Shown: positions 41,965 through 50,184 of the stretch, piece by piece
Layout of the letters: each line of letters begins with the position of its first letter
Numbering within the stretch: position 1 is the stretch's first letter
Source of the DNA: GCA-2746795 sp964643965
GTDB taxonomy: Bacteria; Chloroflexota; Anaerolineae; Promineifilales; Promineifilaceae
NCBI GenBank assembly: GCA_964643965.1
Contig: CAZXVH010000024.1
Location: 1 to 51,743 of the forward strand
Direction: 5' to 3'
DNA: 51,743 bases
Made by a program: the position numbers and the translations under genes
Notes under the pieces: model-generated
The model's database searches: none
What the model saw: only the letters and a program-made list of their open reading frames with translations
Told to the model about the DNA's origin: nothing

Positions 41965-42483
41965 ATGGGTCAAAGACGTCAGTTTGAGCAAGGAAATGAA
42001 TTAGACGAACGCATCGTTGACATTACCCGTGTCGCCAAAGTGGTGAAAGGCGGCCGTCGGTTTGCCTTTCGTGTGGCCGTCGTCGTGGGTGACAACAAAG
42101 GAAATGTAGCGGTAGGAGTTGGTAAAGCCCGCTCCGTACCGGATGCCATTCGCAAAGCATTAGAAGCTGCCCGTAAAAATATGGAGTCCGTTTCCATCGT
42201 CGGCCACACAATTCCCCATCAGGTAATGGGTCGTCATGGTTCAGCGAAGGTACTGTTGAAACCGGCGTCTCCTGGTACAGGCGTTATTGCTGGCGGTGCG
42301 GCGCGTCAAGTGGTGGAAGCGGCTGGTTATAAAGATATTCTATCAAAGTCACTGGGCAGCCAGAACACTTTGAATGTTTTAATAGCCACTATGGATGGCT
42401 TGCGTCAATTAAAAGACGTCAATCAGGTTGCGGCAGAACGAGGCAAAGATATAGCTGATGTGTTGCCATTTTGGAGTCGTTAA
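41965..42483 (+). CDS. rpsE: 30S ribosomal protein S5
   Basis: 172 residues. Double-stranded RNA-binding domain VKGGRRFAFRVAVVVGDNKGNVAVGVGKA, spectinomycin-loop region intact, then the C-terminal domain KPASPGTGVIAGGAARQVVEAAG. Helicase and fidelity function. CAGGAG precedes the ATG. Confidence 0.98.
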   Translation: MGQRRQFEQGNELDERIVDITRVAKVVKGGRRFAFRVAVVVGDNKGNVAVGVGKARSVPDAIRKALEAARKNMESVSIVGHTIPHQVMGRHGSAKVLLKPASPGTGVIAGGAARQVVEAAGYKDILSKSLGSQNTLNVLIATMDGLRQLKDVNQVAAERGKDIADVLPFWSR

Positions 42484-42486
42484 TTG

Positions 42487-42669
42487 ATGAACAAGATACA
42501 AATTACTTACGCAAAAAGTACCATTGGTTATAGCAAGCGGCAAAAAGCGACGATCAAGGCGCTTGGATTCCAAAAGTTAAACCAAACTATTGAGCATGAT
42601 GACACCCCATCTATTCGGGGGATGATCAAAAAAGTCGAACATTTAGTGATAGTGGAAGAGGTGAAATAA
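42487..42669 (+). CDS. rpmD: 50S ribosomal protein L30
   Basis: 60 residues from ATG 42487; a TTG one codon earlier is possible. MNKIQITYAKSTIGYSKRQKATIKALGF and DTPSIRGMIKKVEHLV are family-typical. 3 bases after rpsE; its ribosome site GGAG lies within the rpsE end. Confidence 0.96.
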   Translation: MNKIQITYAKSTIGYSKRQKATIKALGFQKLNQTIEHDDTPSIRGMIKKVEHLVIVEEVK

Positions 42670-42670
42670 A

Positions 42671-43129
42671 ATGAAATTACACGATCTGCGCCCAAATCCT
42701 GGAGCTAAGAAAAAGCGCAAGCGAGTGGGTCGTGGTGCTGCTGCCGGGCAGGGGAAAACTGCTGGACGTGGTACCAAGGGGCAAAATGCACGTAGCGGTG
42801 GTGGTAAAGGCGTCTACTTTGAAGGGGGACAGTTGCCCTTAGCCCGTCGTTTACCGTACAAACGTGGTTTTACCAATACCCGAAAAATTTATTACAAACC
42901 CGTTAATTTGGCCGATCTGGCAACCGTTGAATTTGAAGATGTGGATGTGACGCCTGAAATTATGGCATTGTTAGGTTTTGTGAAGAAAGATACGGATCCT
43001 ATCGTTATTTTAGGAGATGGTGAGATTTCTCAAGCGTTAATCATTAAAGCGCATCGTTTTTCCAAATCGGCAATTGAAAAAATTGAAGCGGCTGGCGGCA
43101 AGACGGAAATTATCCCGTTTTCCCAATAA
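42671..43129 (+). CDS. rplO: 50S ribosomal protein L15
   Basis: 152 residues. MKLHDLRPNPGAKKKRKRVGRG and GKTAGRGTKGQNARSGGGKGVYFEGGQLPLARRLPYKRGF. Late-assembly protein. 1 base after rpmD. Confidence 0.98.
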   Translation: MKLHDLRPNPGAKKKRKRVGRGAAAGQGKTAGRGTKGQNARSGGGKGVYFEGGQLPLARRLPYKRGFTNTRKIYYKPVNLADLATVEFEDVDVTPEIMALLGFVKKDTDPIVILGDGEISQALIIKAHRFSKSAIEKIEAAGGKTEIIPFSQ

Positions 43130-43161
43130 TGGGATGATTCAAATGGATATGGAGAACACAC

Positions 43162-44529
43162 ATGATTGATTCCGTACGATCCGCTTTTGCCTTGCCAGAT
43201 TTACGCCGGCGAATCCTGTTGACCGTGTTTTTATTAATCGTTTATCGTTTGGCGGCTAACATTCCTGTACCTGGCGTCAATATGGAAGCATGGTTGCAGT
43301 TTACAAATCAGCCGGCCGGAGATAACCAGATTATCTATTTTCTGGATTTTCTATCTGGTGGTGCGGTGCGCAACTTTTCAGTGATGGCGATGGGGGTGTA
43401 TCCGTATATTACTGCCTCCATTATCATCCAGCTATTAACCCCCATCATTCCCCAGTTTCAGGAATTATCTTCTGAGGGTGAATCAGGCCGGAACAAGCTA
43501 AACCGCTACACCTATTACTTGACCGTTCCCTTAGCATTTTTGCAGGCAATAGGCCAGATAAACTTAATTGGTTTAAGCACAGGTGGCCTGGAAATTATCA
43601 TGCCCAATTTTGGTTTTGCGTTGGGGACGATTTTACCGACGTTAACAACGTTGTTTGCTATGTTGGGCGGTACGATGTTTGCTATCTGGTTGGGCGAGAT
43701 GATCACTGAAGATGGTATTGGTCAGGGTATTTCACTTATTATCTTCGGTGGCATTGTGTCTGGCATATTACCCAATATTGCCCAAATGTTTGCCATGCCC
43801 GACATGGCAGCCCGGATATTTACGTTTGTAGCGTTTATCATCATTACTTTATTGACAATTTTTGTAGTTGTCGTTGTGCAAGAGGGTCAGCGGCGCATAC
43901 CCGTTCAATATGGCAGGCGTGTGCGTGGCCGGAAAGTATATCAGGGGCAAAGTAGCTTCATCCCTTTGAAAGTAAATACGGCCGGGATGATTCCGATTAT
44001 TTTTGCCCAATCGATTTTGACGTTGCCGCCGCTGATGGCTGGTTTATTTGTGACCAATAGCGGTAGCACTATAGATGTCATTGCCCAAACTATCGCAGGC
44101 TTTGGTTCCCGTCAGGATCCGACTACAAATCCGATTGCCTTTACGGTGTATTGGCTGGTCTTTTTCTTGTTGGTTGTTGGGTTTACTTTCTTCTATACCG
44201 ATGTAATGGTGCAGCAACAAAATATCCCACAATCTTTACAGCGACAGGGAGGTTTTATTCCCGGCATTCGTCCTGGTAAACGCACGGCCGATTATATTAT
44301 GGCTGTTGTACGGCGCATTACCTTTGCTGGCGCTGTTTTCTTGGGAACGATTGCTATCTTGCCCGGTATCATGCAGGGGGTGGGCGCTATTTTAGGTTTG
44401 CCCGGCATTGAGCAGAGTGTGCTGGTTGTGAGTGGTTCAGGATTGATCATTATTGTTGGCGTTGTCATTGATACAATGAGACAATTAGAAGCCCAACTGC
44501 TGATGCGCAATTATGAGGGTTTTATCTAA
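43162..44529 (+). CDS. secY: Preprotein translocase subunit SecY
   Basis: 455 residues with ten membrane helices. Channel of the Sec translocon. Helix 2/plug region with GGAVRNFSVMAMGVYPYITASIIIQLL, loop motif EGQRRIPVQYGRRVRGRKVY (ribosome/SecA contact), and RQGGFIPGIRPGKRTADYI. Complete. secE and secG are not in the window. Confidence 0.98.
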   Translation: MIDSVRSAFALPDLRRRILLTVFLLIVYRLAANIPVPGVNMEAWLQFTNQPAGDNQIIYFLDFLSGGAVRNFSVMAMGVYPYITASIIIQLLTPIIPQFQELSSEGESGRNKLNRYTYYLTVPLAFLQAIGQINLIGLSTGGLEIIMPNFGFALGTILPTLTTLFAMLGGTMFAIWLGEMITEDGIGQGISLIIFGGIVSGILPNIAQMFAMPDMAARIFTFVAFIIITLLTIFVVVVVQEGQRRIPVQYGRRVRGRKVYQGQSSFIPLKVNTAGMIPIIFAQSILTLPPLMAGLFVTNSGSTIDVIAQTIAGFGSRQDPTTNPIAFTVYWLVFFLLVVGFTFFYTDVMVQQQNIPQSLQRQGGFIPGIRPGKRTADYIMAVVRRITFAGAVFLGTIAILPGIMQGVGAILGLPGIEQSVLVVSGSGLIIIVGVVIDTMRQLEAQLLMRNYEGFI

Positions 44530-44543
44530 AAGACGAAGAAGTG

Positions 44544-45122
44544 ATGGGTGACATGTATTTCGTTATTATGGGAGCTCCTGGCGCTGGTAAAGGCACCCAG
44601 GCAAAAAAACTAGAAAGCGAACTTGGTTTGCCTCATATTTCAACCGGTGATCTATTTCGATATAACCTGATTAATGAAACTGAGCTGGGAAAATTGGCGC
44701 AAACCTATATTAACAGAGGAGAGTTGGTCCCGGATGATGTCACAGTAGCTTTAGTCCGAGACCGACTTATGCAAGAAGATTGTGAAAAGGGCGCTATTCT
44801 GGATGGCTTCCCACGAAATCCGGCTCAGGCAAGGGCCTTAGATAGCCTTCTAGCTGAATTGGATGCTGAAATTACTGTTGTACCATTTATCCACGTCGAT
44901 CAAGATAAATTAGTGGCTCGCTTGCTTAAAAGATCTAAGATCGAGGGGCGGGCAGATGATAATGAAGAAACGATTCGAGCTAGAATGGATGTTTTTGAGA
45001 AACAGACACAACCTCTCCTTGATTATTATGAAGAGAAGGGTCTCCTGGTAAAAGTAGATGGGGATCAAACAAGGGATGAAGTGTTTCAAGATTTACTCGA
45101 AGTTGTGAAGATTAAGTTATAA
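44544..45122 (+). CDS. adk: Adenylate kinase
   Basis: 192 residues from ATG 44544; ATG 44553 (MYFVIMGAPGAGKGTQ) is a close alternative. Converts AMP + ATP into two ADP. P-loop GAPGAGKGT, AMP site STGDLFRYNL, DGFPRNPAQAR. The LID is the short form, with no four-Cys zinc site: KRSKIEGRADDNEETIRARM. In the spc cluster after secY as in many bacteria; methionine aminopeptidase and IF-1 genes that usually follow are absent. Confidence 0.97.
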   Translation: MGDMYFVIMGAPGAGKGTQAKKLESELGLPHISTGDLFRYNLINETELGKLAQTYINRGELVPDDVTVALVRDRLMQEDCEKGAILDGFPRNPAQARALDSLLAELDAEITVVPFIHVDQDKLVARLLKRSKIEGRADDNEETIRARMDVFEKQTQPLLDYYEEKGLLVKVDGDQTRDEVFQDLLEVVKIKL

Positions 45123-45165
45123 GTGTGGTGTGGGTAATGAAACCCAGGCTGCAAAGGTGGTTACT

Positions 45166-45279
45166 ATGAAGGTATCAGCGTCTGTAAAAAAACGTTGTCC
45201 AAAATGCAAAATTATTAAGCGTAAGGGCGTTGTGCGCGTGATTTGTGTAGATCCAAATCACAAACAGCGGCAAGGGTAG
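45166..45279 (+). CDS. rpmJ: 50S ribosomal protein L36
   Basis: 37 residues: starts MKVSASVKKRCPKCK and ends VDPNHKQRQG. Zinc ligands C11, C14, C27 and H32 mark the C+ form. ATG behind AAGGTGG. The 43-base gap from adk contains nothing else. Too short for usual gene-finder cut-offs but certain by sequence and location. Confidence 0.97.
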   Translation: MKVSASVKKRCPKCKIIKRKGVVRVICVDPNHKQRQG

Positions 45280-45290
45280 TTGGAGGATTT

Positions 45291-45671
45291 ATGGCACGCA
45301 TTGCTGGTGTAGATATTCCCCGGAATAAACGGGTTGAAGTTAGTTTGACTTATATTTACGGCATTGGTAAGACATCTAGTGCAGAGATATTGGCGCAAAG
45401 TGGTGTTGATCCAAATACGCGCGTTCAAGACTTGTCTGAGGCAGAGGTGAGCCAACTGCGGCAAATTATTGATGAGAAGTTTGTGGTTGAAGGTGATTTG
45501 CGCCGTGAAACGGCAATGAATATTAAGCGGCTTGGTGAAATTGGCTGTTATCGTGGGCTGCGTCACCGTCGTCACTTGCCAGTACATGGGCAGCGGACTA
45601 GGACCAATGCACGCACACGTAAAGGGCCAAAGAAAACTGTTGCCGGGCGTGGGCGTCGTAAGGGCAAGTAA
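45291..45671 (+). CDS. rpsM: 30S ribosomal protein S13
   Basis: 126 residues from ATG 45291 behind TTGGAGG. MARIAGVDIPRNKRVEVSLTYIYGIG and the tail RGLRHRRHLPVHGQRTRTNARTRKGPKKTV are canonical. Contacts the P-site tRNA and bridges to the 50S. Confidence 0.98.
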   Translation: MARIAGVDIPRNKRVEVSLTYIYGIGKTSSAEILAQSGVDPNTRVQDLSEAEVSQLRQIIDEKFVVEGDLRRETAMNIKRLGEIGCYRGLRHRRHLPVHGQRTRTNARTRKGPKKTVAGRGRRKGK

Positions 45672-45750
45672 GGATTACATTGGTTTTGGTTGACGGCCGG
45701 GTAATATTTCTTACTGGCCGCTCCCAATTCTAATGCCGTAAGGAGACAGC

Positions 45751-46143
45751 ATGGGACGTAGAAGAGGTTCTCAACAACGAAAGAAAATTAAAAAGATGGT
45801 GCCACAAGGCCAGGCGCATATTTTCGCCACTTTTAATAATACGATTGTGACGATTACGGATGTGAATGGCAATACGGTTTCCTGGGCCAGTGCGGGCAGC
45901 GCTGGGTTCAAAGGTTCGCGTAAGAGTACGCCTTTCGCGGCGCGTTTGGCCAGCCAAAATGCAGCCAAGGTTGCCCAAGAATACGGGATGCAGGAGATGG
46001 AAATCATTGTCAAAGGCCCCGGCCCAGGTCGTGAAAATGCGATTCGAGCCTTGCAGGCTTCTGGCATTAAGGTAACTGCTATCCGTGATATTACGCCGGT
46101 TCCTCATAATGGCTGCCGGCCGCCTAAAAAGCGTAGAGTGTAA
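45751..46143 (+). CDS. rpsK: 30S ribosomal protein S11
   Basis: 130 residues. HIFATFNNTIVTITDVNGN and GAGxKGSRKSTPFAA-type motif (GFKGSRKSTPFAARLASQNA), then RDITPVPHNGCRPPKKRRV. Forms the mRNA platform with S7 and S18. AAGGAG before the ATG. Confidence 0.98.
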   Translation: MGRRRGSQQRKKIKKMVPQGQAHIFATFNNTIVTITDVNGNTVSWASAGSAGFKGSRKSTPFAARLASQNAAKVAQEYGMQEMEIIVKGPGPGRENAIRALQASGIKVTAIRDITPVPHNGCRPPKKRRV

Positions 46144-46205
46144 GTTTCGTGTATTTGTCAACGGGGTCTCGTTTCTCTAAGGATGGGGCTTTGTTGGTTG
46201 AATAT

Positions 46206-46247
46206 GGAGAGGGATGACGGGTTGTCGCCACACCTGTAAACCTCTCC
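46206..46247 (+). promoter_or_regulatory. Hairpin in the rpsK-rpsD gap
   Basis: GGAGAGG (46206-46212) pairs with CCTCTCC (46241-46247) around a loop of 28 bases in the 131-base gap before rpsD. S4 is an autoregulator in many bacteria, so this could be its binding leader. The evidence is only a short stem and location. Confidence 0.35.
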
Positions 46248-46274
46248 CTAAAATATTTCTATTGGAGGTTTAAG

Positions 46275-46913
46275 TTGGCAAGATATACTGGTCCTGTATG
46301 TAAGCTTTGCCGCCGTGAAGGCGAAAAGCTGTTTTTGAAGGGGTCGCGTTGTTTGACTCCAAAATGTTCTTTTGAACGTCGTGCTTACCCGCCTGGACAA
46401 CATGGGCGTGAAGGACAGTTCCGTCGTGGGCGCGCCTCTGAGTATTTGCTGCAGTTACGCGAAAAACAGAAAGCACGCCGTATTTACGGGATTATGGAAA
46501 GGCAGTTCAGTAATTATTTCAGGCAGGCGACTCGTCGACCTGGCCTGACGGGTTCCAATTTACTGATTATGTTGGAAAGTCGGTTAGACAATGTGGTGTA
46601 TCGCCTCGGTTTTGCTTCTTCACGGGCGCATGCCCGCCAGATTGTTTCTCATGGGCATGTGATGTTAAACGGCCGTAAAACAGATGTATCGTCTGCATTG
46701 GTGGCTGTGGGTGATATCGTTTCTGTTCGTCCTGAAAGCATTCAGCGCCCTTATTTTAAGGAATTGCGCCAGAACATTGACGATAGACAGGTGCCACGTT
46801 GGCTCTCATTAGATACCGGCAATCTGTCTGGAACGGTGTTGAACTTACCTGTTCGTGAAGATATTGATATGTCTTTAAATGAGCAGTTGATTGTTGAATA
46901 TTACTCCCGTTAA
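46275..46913 (+). CDS. rpsD: 30S ribosomal protein S4, zinc-binding type
   Basis: 212 residues from TTG 46275 behind TTGGAGG. Zinc cluster C9, C12, C26, C31 (VCKLC ... RCLTPKC). S4 RNA-binding domain SRLDNVVYRLGFASSRAHARQIVSHGHVMLNGR. 16S 5'-domain initiator, mRNA helicase partner of S3/S5. Confidence 0.98.
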   Translation: MARYTGPVCKLCRREGEKLFLKGSRCLTPKCSFERRAYPPGQHGREGQFRRGRASEYLLQLREKQKARRIYGIMERQFSNYFRQATRRPGLTGSNLLIMLESRLDNVVYRLGFASSRAHARQIVSHGHVMLNGRKTDVSSALVAVGDIVSVRPESIQRPYFKELRQNIDDRQVPRWLSLDTGNLSGTVLNLPVREDIDMSLNEQLIVEYYSR

Positions 46914-46960
46914 ATGTGTGACTGGTAAAATTTCATTAGCTAGGGAAGGGAGGTATTTCG

Positions 46961-47917
46961 TTGGCTATTAGTAATCTGATTCTGCCGAAAATTGAAAGCA
47001 CCGCCATGTCACAAGAATATGGGCGGTTTATTATTGGTCCTTTGGAGAGAGGGTACGGTACGACGGTGGGCAATTCTTTGCGCCGGGTATTGTTAGCTTC
47101 TTTGCCCGGAGCGGCCGTTACTTCTATTCGAGTTACTGATGTGCCGCATGAGTTTTCTGCTATTCCTCACGTTCGTGAAGATATGATGCAACTCATCTTG
47201 CATATCAAGAAGCTTCGCCTGAAATTGCATAACACGGATACGGCTCGCATGCGCCTGGAAGTTCATGGCGCCGGTGTGGTCACTGCGGCTGATTTGCAGA
47301 CGCCGCCAGAGATTGAAGTCATCAATCCAGACCTGTATTTATTTACAGTGGATTCGGATGATGCCTTTCTAGAAATTGAGATGACGGCCGAAGCTGGACG
47401 TGGTTATTCACCGGCTGAGGAACGGGGTCGATTGCCCATCGGTGAACTGCCGGTGGATGCGATTTTCAGCCCGATTGAACGAGTGAGTTATGAAGTTGAA
47501 AAGACTCGCGTTGGTCAGGTGGCTGATTATGATCGTGTGGTCATGGAGATTTGGACTGACGGTACGATTAAACCTGAAGATGCATTGGCTCAATCTGCTC
47601 AAATTATGATGCAGCATTTGCGGCCTATTGGTGGCGTGAGCGAAGACACGTTCCTGCCTGTGGAAGAGGAAGTGGAAGAGGAAGGCGCGATTCCCAATGA
47701 GATTTATGATACTCCGATTGAGTCGCTGGATCTCAGTGTGCGCGTGTTTAATTCTCTGAAACGGACTGGGATCACTAAGGTAGGTGAAATGTTGGATATG
47801 TTGGAACGTGGCGAAGAGACCATGTTAGCCATCCGCAACTTTGGTGAAAAGTCTTTGGACGAGTTGAAACAACAACTGCGCGCTAAGGGATATTTGCAGG
47901 ATGAAGAAGTAGGGTGA
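46961..47917 (+). CDS. rpoA: DNA-directed RNA polymerase subunit alpha
   Basis: 318 residues from TTG 46961 behind GGGAGG. Amino-terminal dimerisation domain with RFIIGPLERGYGTTVGNSLRRVLL; acidic linker (VEEEVEEEGA, about 238-250); C-terminal UP-element-binding domain ESLDLSVRVFNSLKRTGITKVGEML and NFGEKSLDELKQQL. Alpha promotes core assembly and activator contact. Confidence 0.98.
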   Translation: MAISNLILPKIESTAMSQEYGRFIIGPLERGYGTTVGNSLRRVLLASLPGAAVTSIRVTDVPHEFSAIPHVREDMMQLILHIKKLRLKLHNTDTARMRLEVHGAGVVTAADLQTPPEIEVINPDLYLFTVDSDDAFLEIEMTAEAGRGYSPAEERGRLPIGELPVDAIFSPIERVSYEVEKTRVGQVADYDRVVMEIWTDGTIKPEDALAQSAQIMMQHLRPIGGVSEDTFLPVEEEVEEEGAIPNEIYDTPIESLDLSVRVFNSLKRTGITKVGEMLDMLERGEETMLAIRNFGEKSLDELKQQLRAKGYLQDEEVG

Positions 47918-47958
47918 GCGGCGTAAGTAACGGCCGTTTCTCCCATCATTAGAATTCG

Positions 47959-47993
47959 CCTGAAAACCGGGTATGTTCTGCCCGGTTTTCAGG
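47959..47993 (+). terminator. Hairpin between rpoA and rplQ
   Basis: CCTGAAAACCGGG (47959-47971) and CCCGGTTTTCAGG (47981-47993) form a perfect 13-bp stem with a 9-base loop. No T run follows. It lies 26 bases before the rplQ start and may attenuate or stabilise the transcript. Confidence 0.55.
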
Positions 47994-48018
47994 CTGTTAG
48001 TAGATAGAGGTATGAATT

Positions 48019-48447
48019 ATGCGACATCGAGTACATGGTCGTAGACTAAATCGTAGTTCTGCGCATCGCAAAGCGCTGCGCAAAAATCTGGTAGCAGACT
48101 TGCTCTGTTATGAGCAAATCCTGACCACTGAAGCCAAAGCCCGCACCATTCGGCCGGCGGCCGAAAAAATGATCACCCTGGCAAAACGGGGCCTGGTCAA
48201 AGGTGAAGCGGATCCGGCGGCAAGCGTTTATGCCCGCCGTTTGGCGGCTTCTCGTTTGCCGAAAACACGCACCTTCACCGATGAAGAAGGCGTGACAGAA
48301 AGCGTCGATGTGGTAGGCAAGTTGTTTGATGAGTTGGCGCCCCGTTACCAGGATCGGGCTGGCGGGTATACTCGTATGGTCAAAATTGGCAAACGTCCCG
48401 GAGACAATGCTGATATGGCTATCCTGATGTTGGTAGACGAGGCTTAA
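48019..48447 (+). CDS. rplQ: 50S ribosomal protein L17
   Basis: 142 residues. MRHRVHGRRLNRSSAHRKALRKNLV and TTEAKARTIRPAAEKMITLAKRG; TRMVKIGKRPGDNADMAILML near the end. At the tunnel exit. A middle segment (about 73-100) is a few residues longer than in E. coli. Confidence 0.97.
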   Translation: MRHRVHGRRLNRSSAHRKALRKNLVADLLCYEQILTTEAKARTIRPAAEKMITLAKRGLVKGEADPAASVYARRLAASRLPKTRTFTDEEGVTESVDVVGKLFDELAPRYQDRAGGYTRMVKIGKRPGDNADMAILMLVDEA

Positions 48448-48450
48448 CAT

Positions 48451-49191
48451 TTGACACGATTTCGCGCTCTGGTTGAGTATGATGGAACCGCCTATTTTGG
48501 TTTTCAACGCCAGATAGCCGGGCAACCTACCATACAGAGCCAGCTAGAGCAGGCATTAAGTCAAATTGTCCGCCAGGAGATTGTCATTACAGGCGCCGGC
48601 CGGACAGACAGTGGTGTACATGCAATAGGACAGGTAATCAGCTTTGACAGCGAGTGGCGACACAGCCCAACCGCTTTACAGCGAGCGCTCAATGCCAATT
48701 TGCCGGCCGATATTGCGATTTTACAATTAGATAGTGCAGAACCAAACTTTCACCCGCGATTCGATGCTCAACGTCGGGCATACCACTATCACATTTACAA
48801 TGCGCCTTTGCGCAGTCCATTACGCAGACAGAGAAGTTGGCACGTTGCCAAACCTCTTGATTGGCAGCGGATGAATCAGGCAGCAGCCTGCCTGATAGGC
48901 ATTCACGACTTTGCCACCTTTGGGCAACCGCCTCAAGGTGACGTCACCATTCGAGAGATTTTTGAAGCGCGATGGGAATGGCAGAATGAATTTCTTGTCT
49001 TTCGCATCGAAGCCGATGCTTTTTTGTACCGGATGGTACGTAGCATTGTGGGCAGTTTGAAAGCAGTGGGCGAAGGTAATTGGACGGTAGAAGCGTTCGC
49101 AGCAGCGCTGGCAGCGTGTGATCGCAGCCGGTCTGGTAAAGTAGCGCCGGCGCAGGGTCTTACGTTGGTGTCTGTAACATACGGAGAATAG
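48451..49191 (+). CDS. truA: tRNA pseudouridine(38-40) synthase TruA
   Basis: 246 residues from TTG 48451, 3 bases after rplQ. Isomerises U38-40 in the tRNA anticodon arm. Catalytic Asp in ITGAGRTDSGVHAIGQVISFD, and later AFLYRMVRSIVGSL. The rplQ-truA-rplM-rpsI order is common in bacteria. Confidence 0.97.
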   Translation: MTRFRALVEYDGTAYFGFQRQIAGQPTIQSQLEQALSQIVRQEIVITGAGRTDSGVHAIGQVISFDSEWRHSPTALQRALNANLPADIAILQLDSAEPNFHPRFDAQRRAYHYHIYNAPLRSPLRRQRSWHVAKPLDWQRMNQAAACLIGIHDFATFGQPPQGDVTIREIFEARWEWQNEFLVFRIEADAFLYRMVRSIVGSLKAVGEGNWTVEAFAAALAACDRSRSGKVAPAQGLTLVSVTYGE

Positions 49192-49195
49192 CAGG

Positions 49196-49624
49196 ATGAA
49201 AACATTTATCGCGAAACCGGCTGAGATTGAACGAAGCTGGTACGTCTTAGACGCAGAGGGGCAAACGTTAGGTCGTTTGTCCACGCAGATAGCCACCATT
49301 TTACGTGGCAAGCATAAGCCCATTTTTACGCCCCATGTGGATTGTGGCGATTATGTGGTGGTGATTAACGCTGAAAAAATTCATGTGACCGGGCGCCGCC
49401 TGGAACAGAAAAAATATTATCGTCATTCCGGTTATCCGGGTGGTTTGAGCGAGATTTCACTGGCTGACCAGTTGGAACGCTTCCCCACACGTCCCATTGA
49501 ATTGGCGGTGAAGGGGATGCTGCCGAAAAATAAATTAGGCCGCAAGATGTATAAGAAATTGAAGGTCTATGAAGGACCAGCGCATCCGCATGAGGCGCAG
49601 CAGCCGGTTGTGTTGGAGCTATAG
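49196..49624 (+). CDS. rplM: 50S ribosomal protein L13
   Basis: 142 residues. RSWYVLDAEGQTLGRLSTQIATILRGKHK, then KIHVTGRRLEQKKYYRHSGYPGGL and AVKGMLPKNKLGRKMYKKLKVY are canonical. Early assembly protein. AGCAGG before ATG. Confidence 0.98.
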   Translation: MKTFIAKPAEIERSWYVLDAEGQTLGRLSTQIATILRGKHKPIFTPHVDCGDYVVVINAEKIHVTGRRLEQKKYYRHSGYPGGLSEISLADQLERFPTRPIELAVKGMLPKNKLGRKMYKKLKVYEGPAHPHEAQQPVVLEL

Positions 49625-49633
49625 GAGAGACAG

Positions 49634-50038
49634 ATGGCAAATAGACAATATTACGAAGGAATTGGCCGCCGCAAAACCGCCTCTGCGCGAGTTCGTATTT
49701 ATATCGATGGTGACAGCACGGGCGACTTCATGGTCAATGAGAAAGACGTGAAAGAGTTCTTTCCCCGCTTTGGGGATTGGGAAACGTTGGTTGGCCCGTT
49801 GGAAGACAGCGAATTGTTGAACAAAGTTGACGTGACGGTGCTCATTAATGGCGGCGGCGTCAGCGGTCAGACGAGTGCAGTACGCCTCGGTTTGGCGCGG
49901 GCGCTGGTGAAATATGATGAAAACCTGCGCACTGTGTTACGGGCGCACGGCCACCTGACCCGCGATGCGCGGATTAAGGAACGCAAGAAACCAGGTTTGA
50001 AACGAGCGCGTAAGGCTCCGACCTACACAAAACGTTAA
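49634..50038 (+). CDS. rpsI: 30S ribosomal protein S9
   Basis: 134 residues. YYEGIGRRKTASARVRIY, GGGVSGQTSAVRLGLARALV and the tail GLKRARKAPTYTKR, whose last Arg reaches the P-site tRNA. AGGAGAG before the ATG. Its TAA is followed directly by a heptamer array. Confidence 0.98.
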   Translation: MANRQYYEGIGRRKTASARVRIYIDGDSTGDFMVNEKDVKEFFPRFGDWETLVGPLEDSELLNKVDVTVLINGGGVSGQTSAVRLGLARALVKYDENLRTVLRAHGHLTRDARIKERKKPGLKRARKAPTYTKR

Positions 50039-50073
50039 ACGATTTTAGATTTACGATTTTAGATTTAGGATTG
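50036..50073. repeat. Heptamer array directly after the rpsI stop
   Basis: After TAA (50036-50038) come ACGATTT, TAGATTT, ACGATTT, TAGATTT and AGGATTG, a 7-base period (14-base direct repeat at 50041-50054 and 50055-50068). Confidence 0.8.
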
Positions 50074-50095
50074 TGGGTCTATACACATAGAAATC

Positions 50096-50120
50096 AGGCG
50101 AGTATAAGGCTCGCCTTTTT
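50096..50120 (+). terminator. Rho-independent terminator of the ribosomal cluster
   Basis: AGGCGAG (50096-50102) and CTCGCCT (50110-50116), 7-bp stem with 7-base loop, then a run of T. It lies 58 bases after rpsI and closes the long ribosomal operon. Confidence 0.85.
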
Positions 50121-50137
50121 GCTTTGGCAGCTAGACT

Positions 50138-50171
50138 AGACCTGTCAGGTTCCTAAAAACCTGACAGGTCT
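50138..50171. repeat. AACCTGACAGGT-type perfect inverted repeat
   Basis: AGACCTGTCAGGTT (50138-50151) and AACCTGACAGGTCT (50158-50171) form a perfect 14-bp stem with a 6-base loop, 13 bases before the mazG start. It could be an operator or mobile-like repeat; a terminator role is unlikely as no T run follows on the plus strand. Confidence 0.75.
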
Positions 50172-50184
50172 CTGTGAGAGTGGT

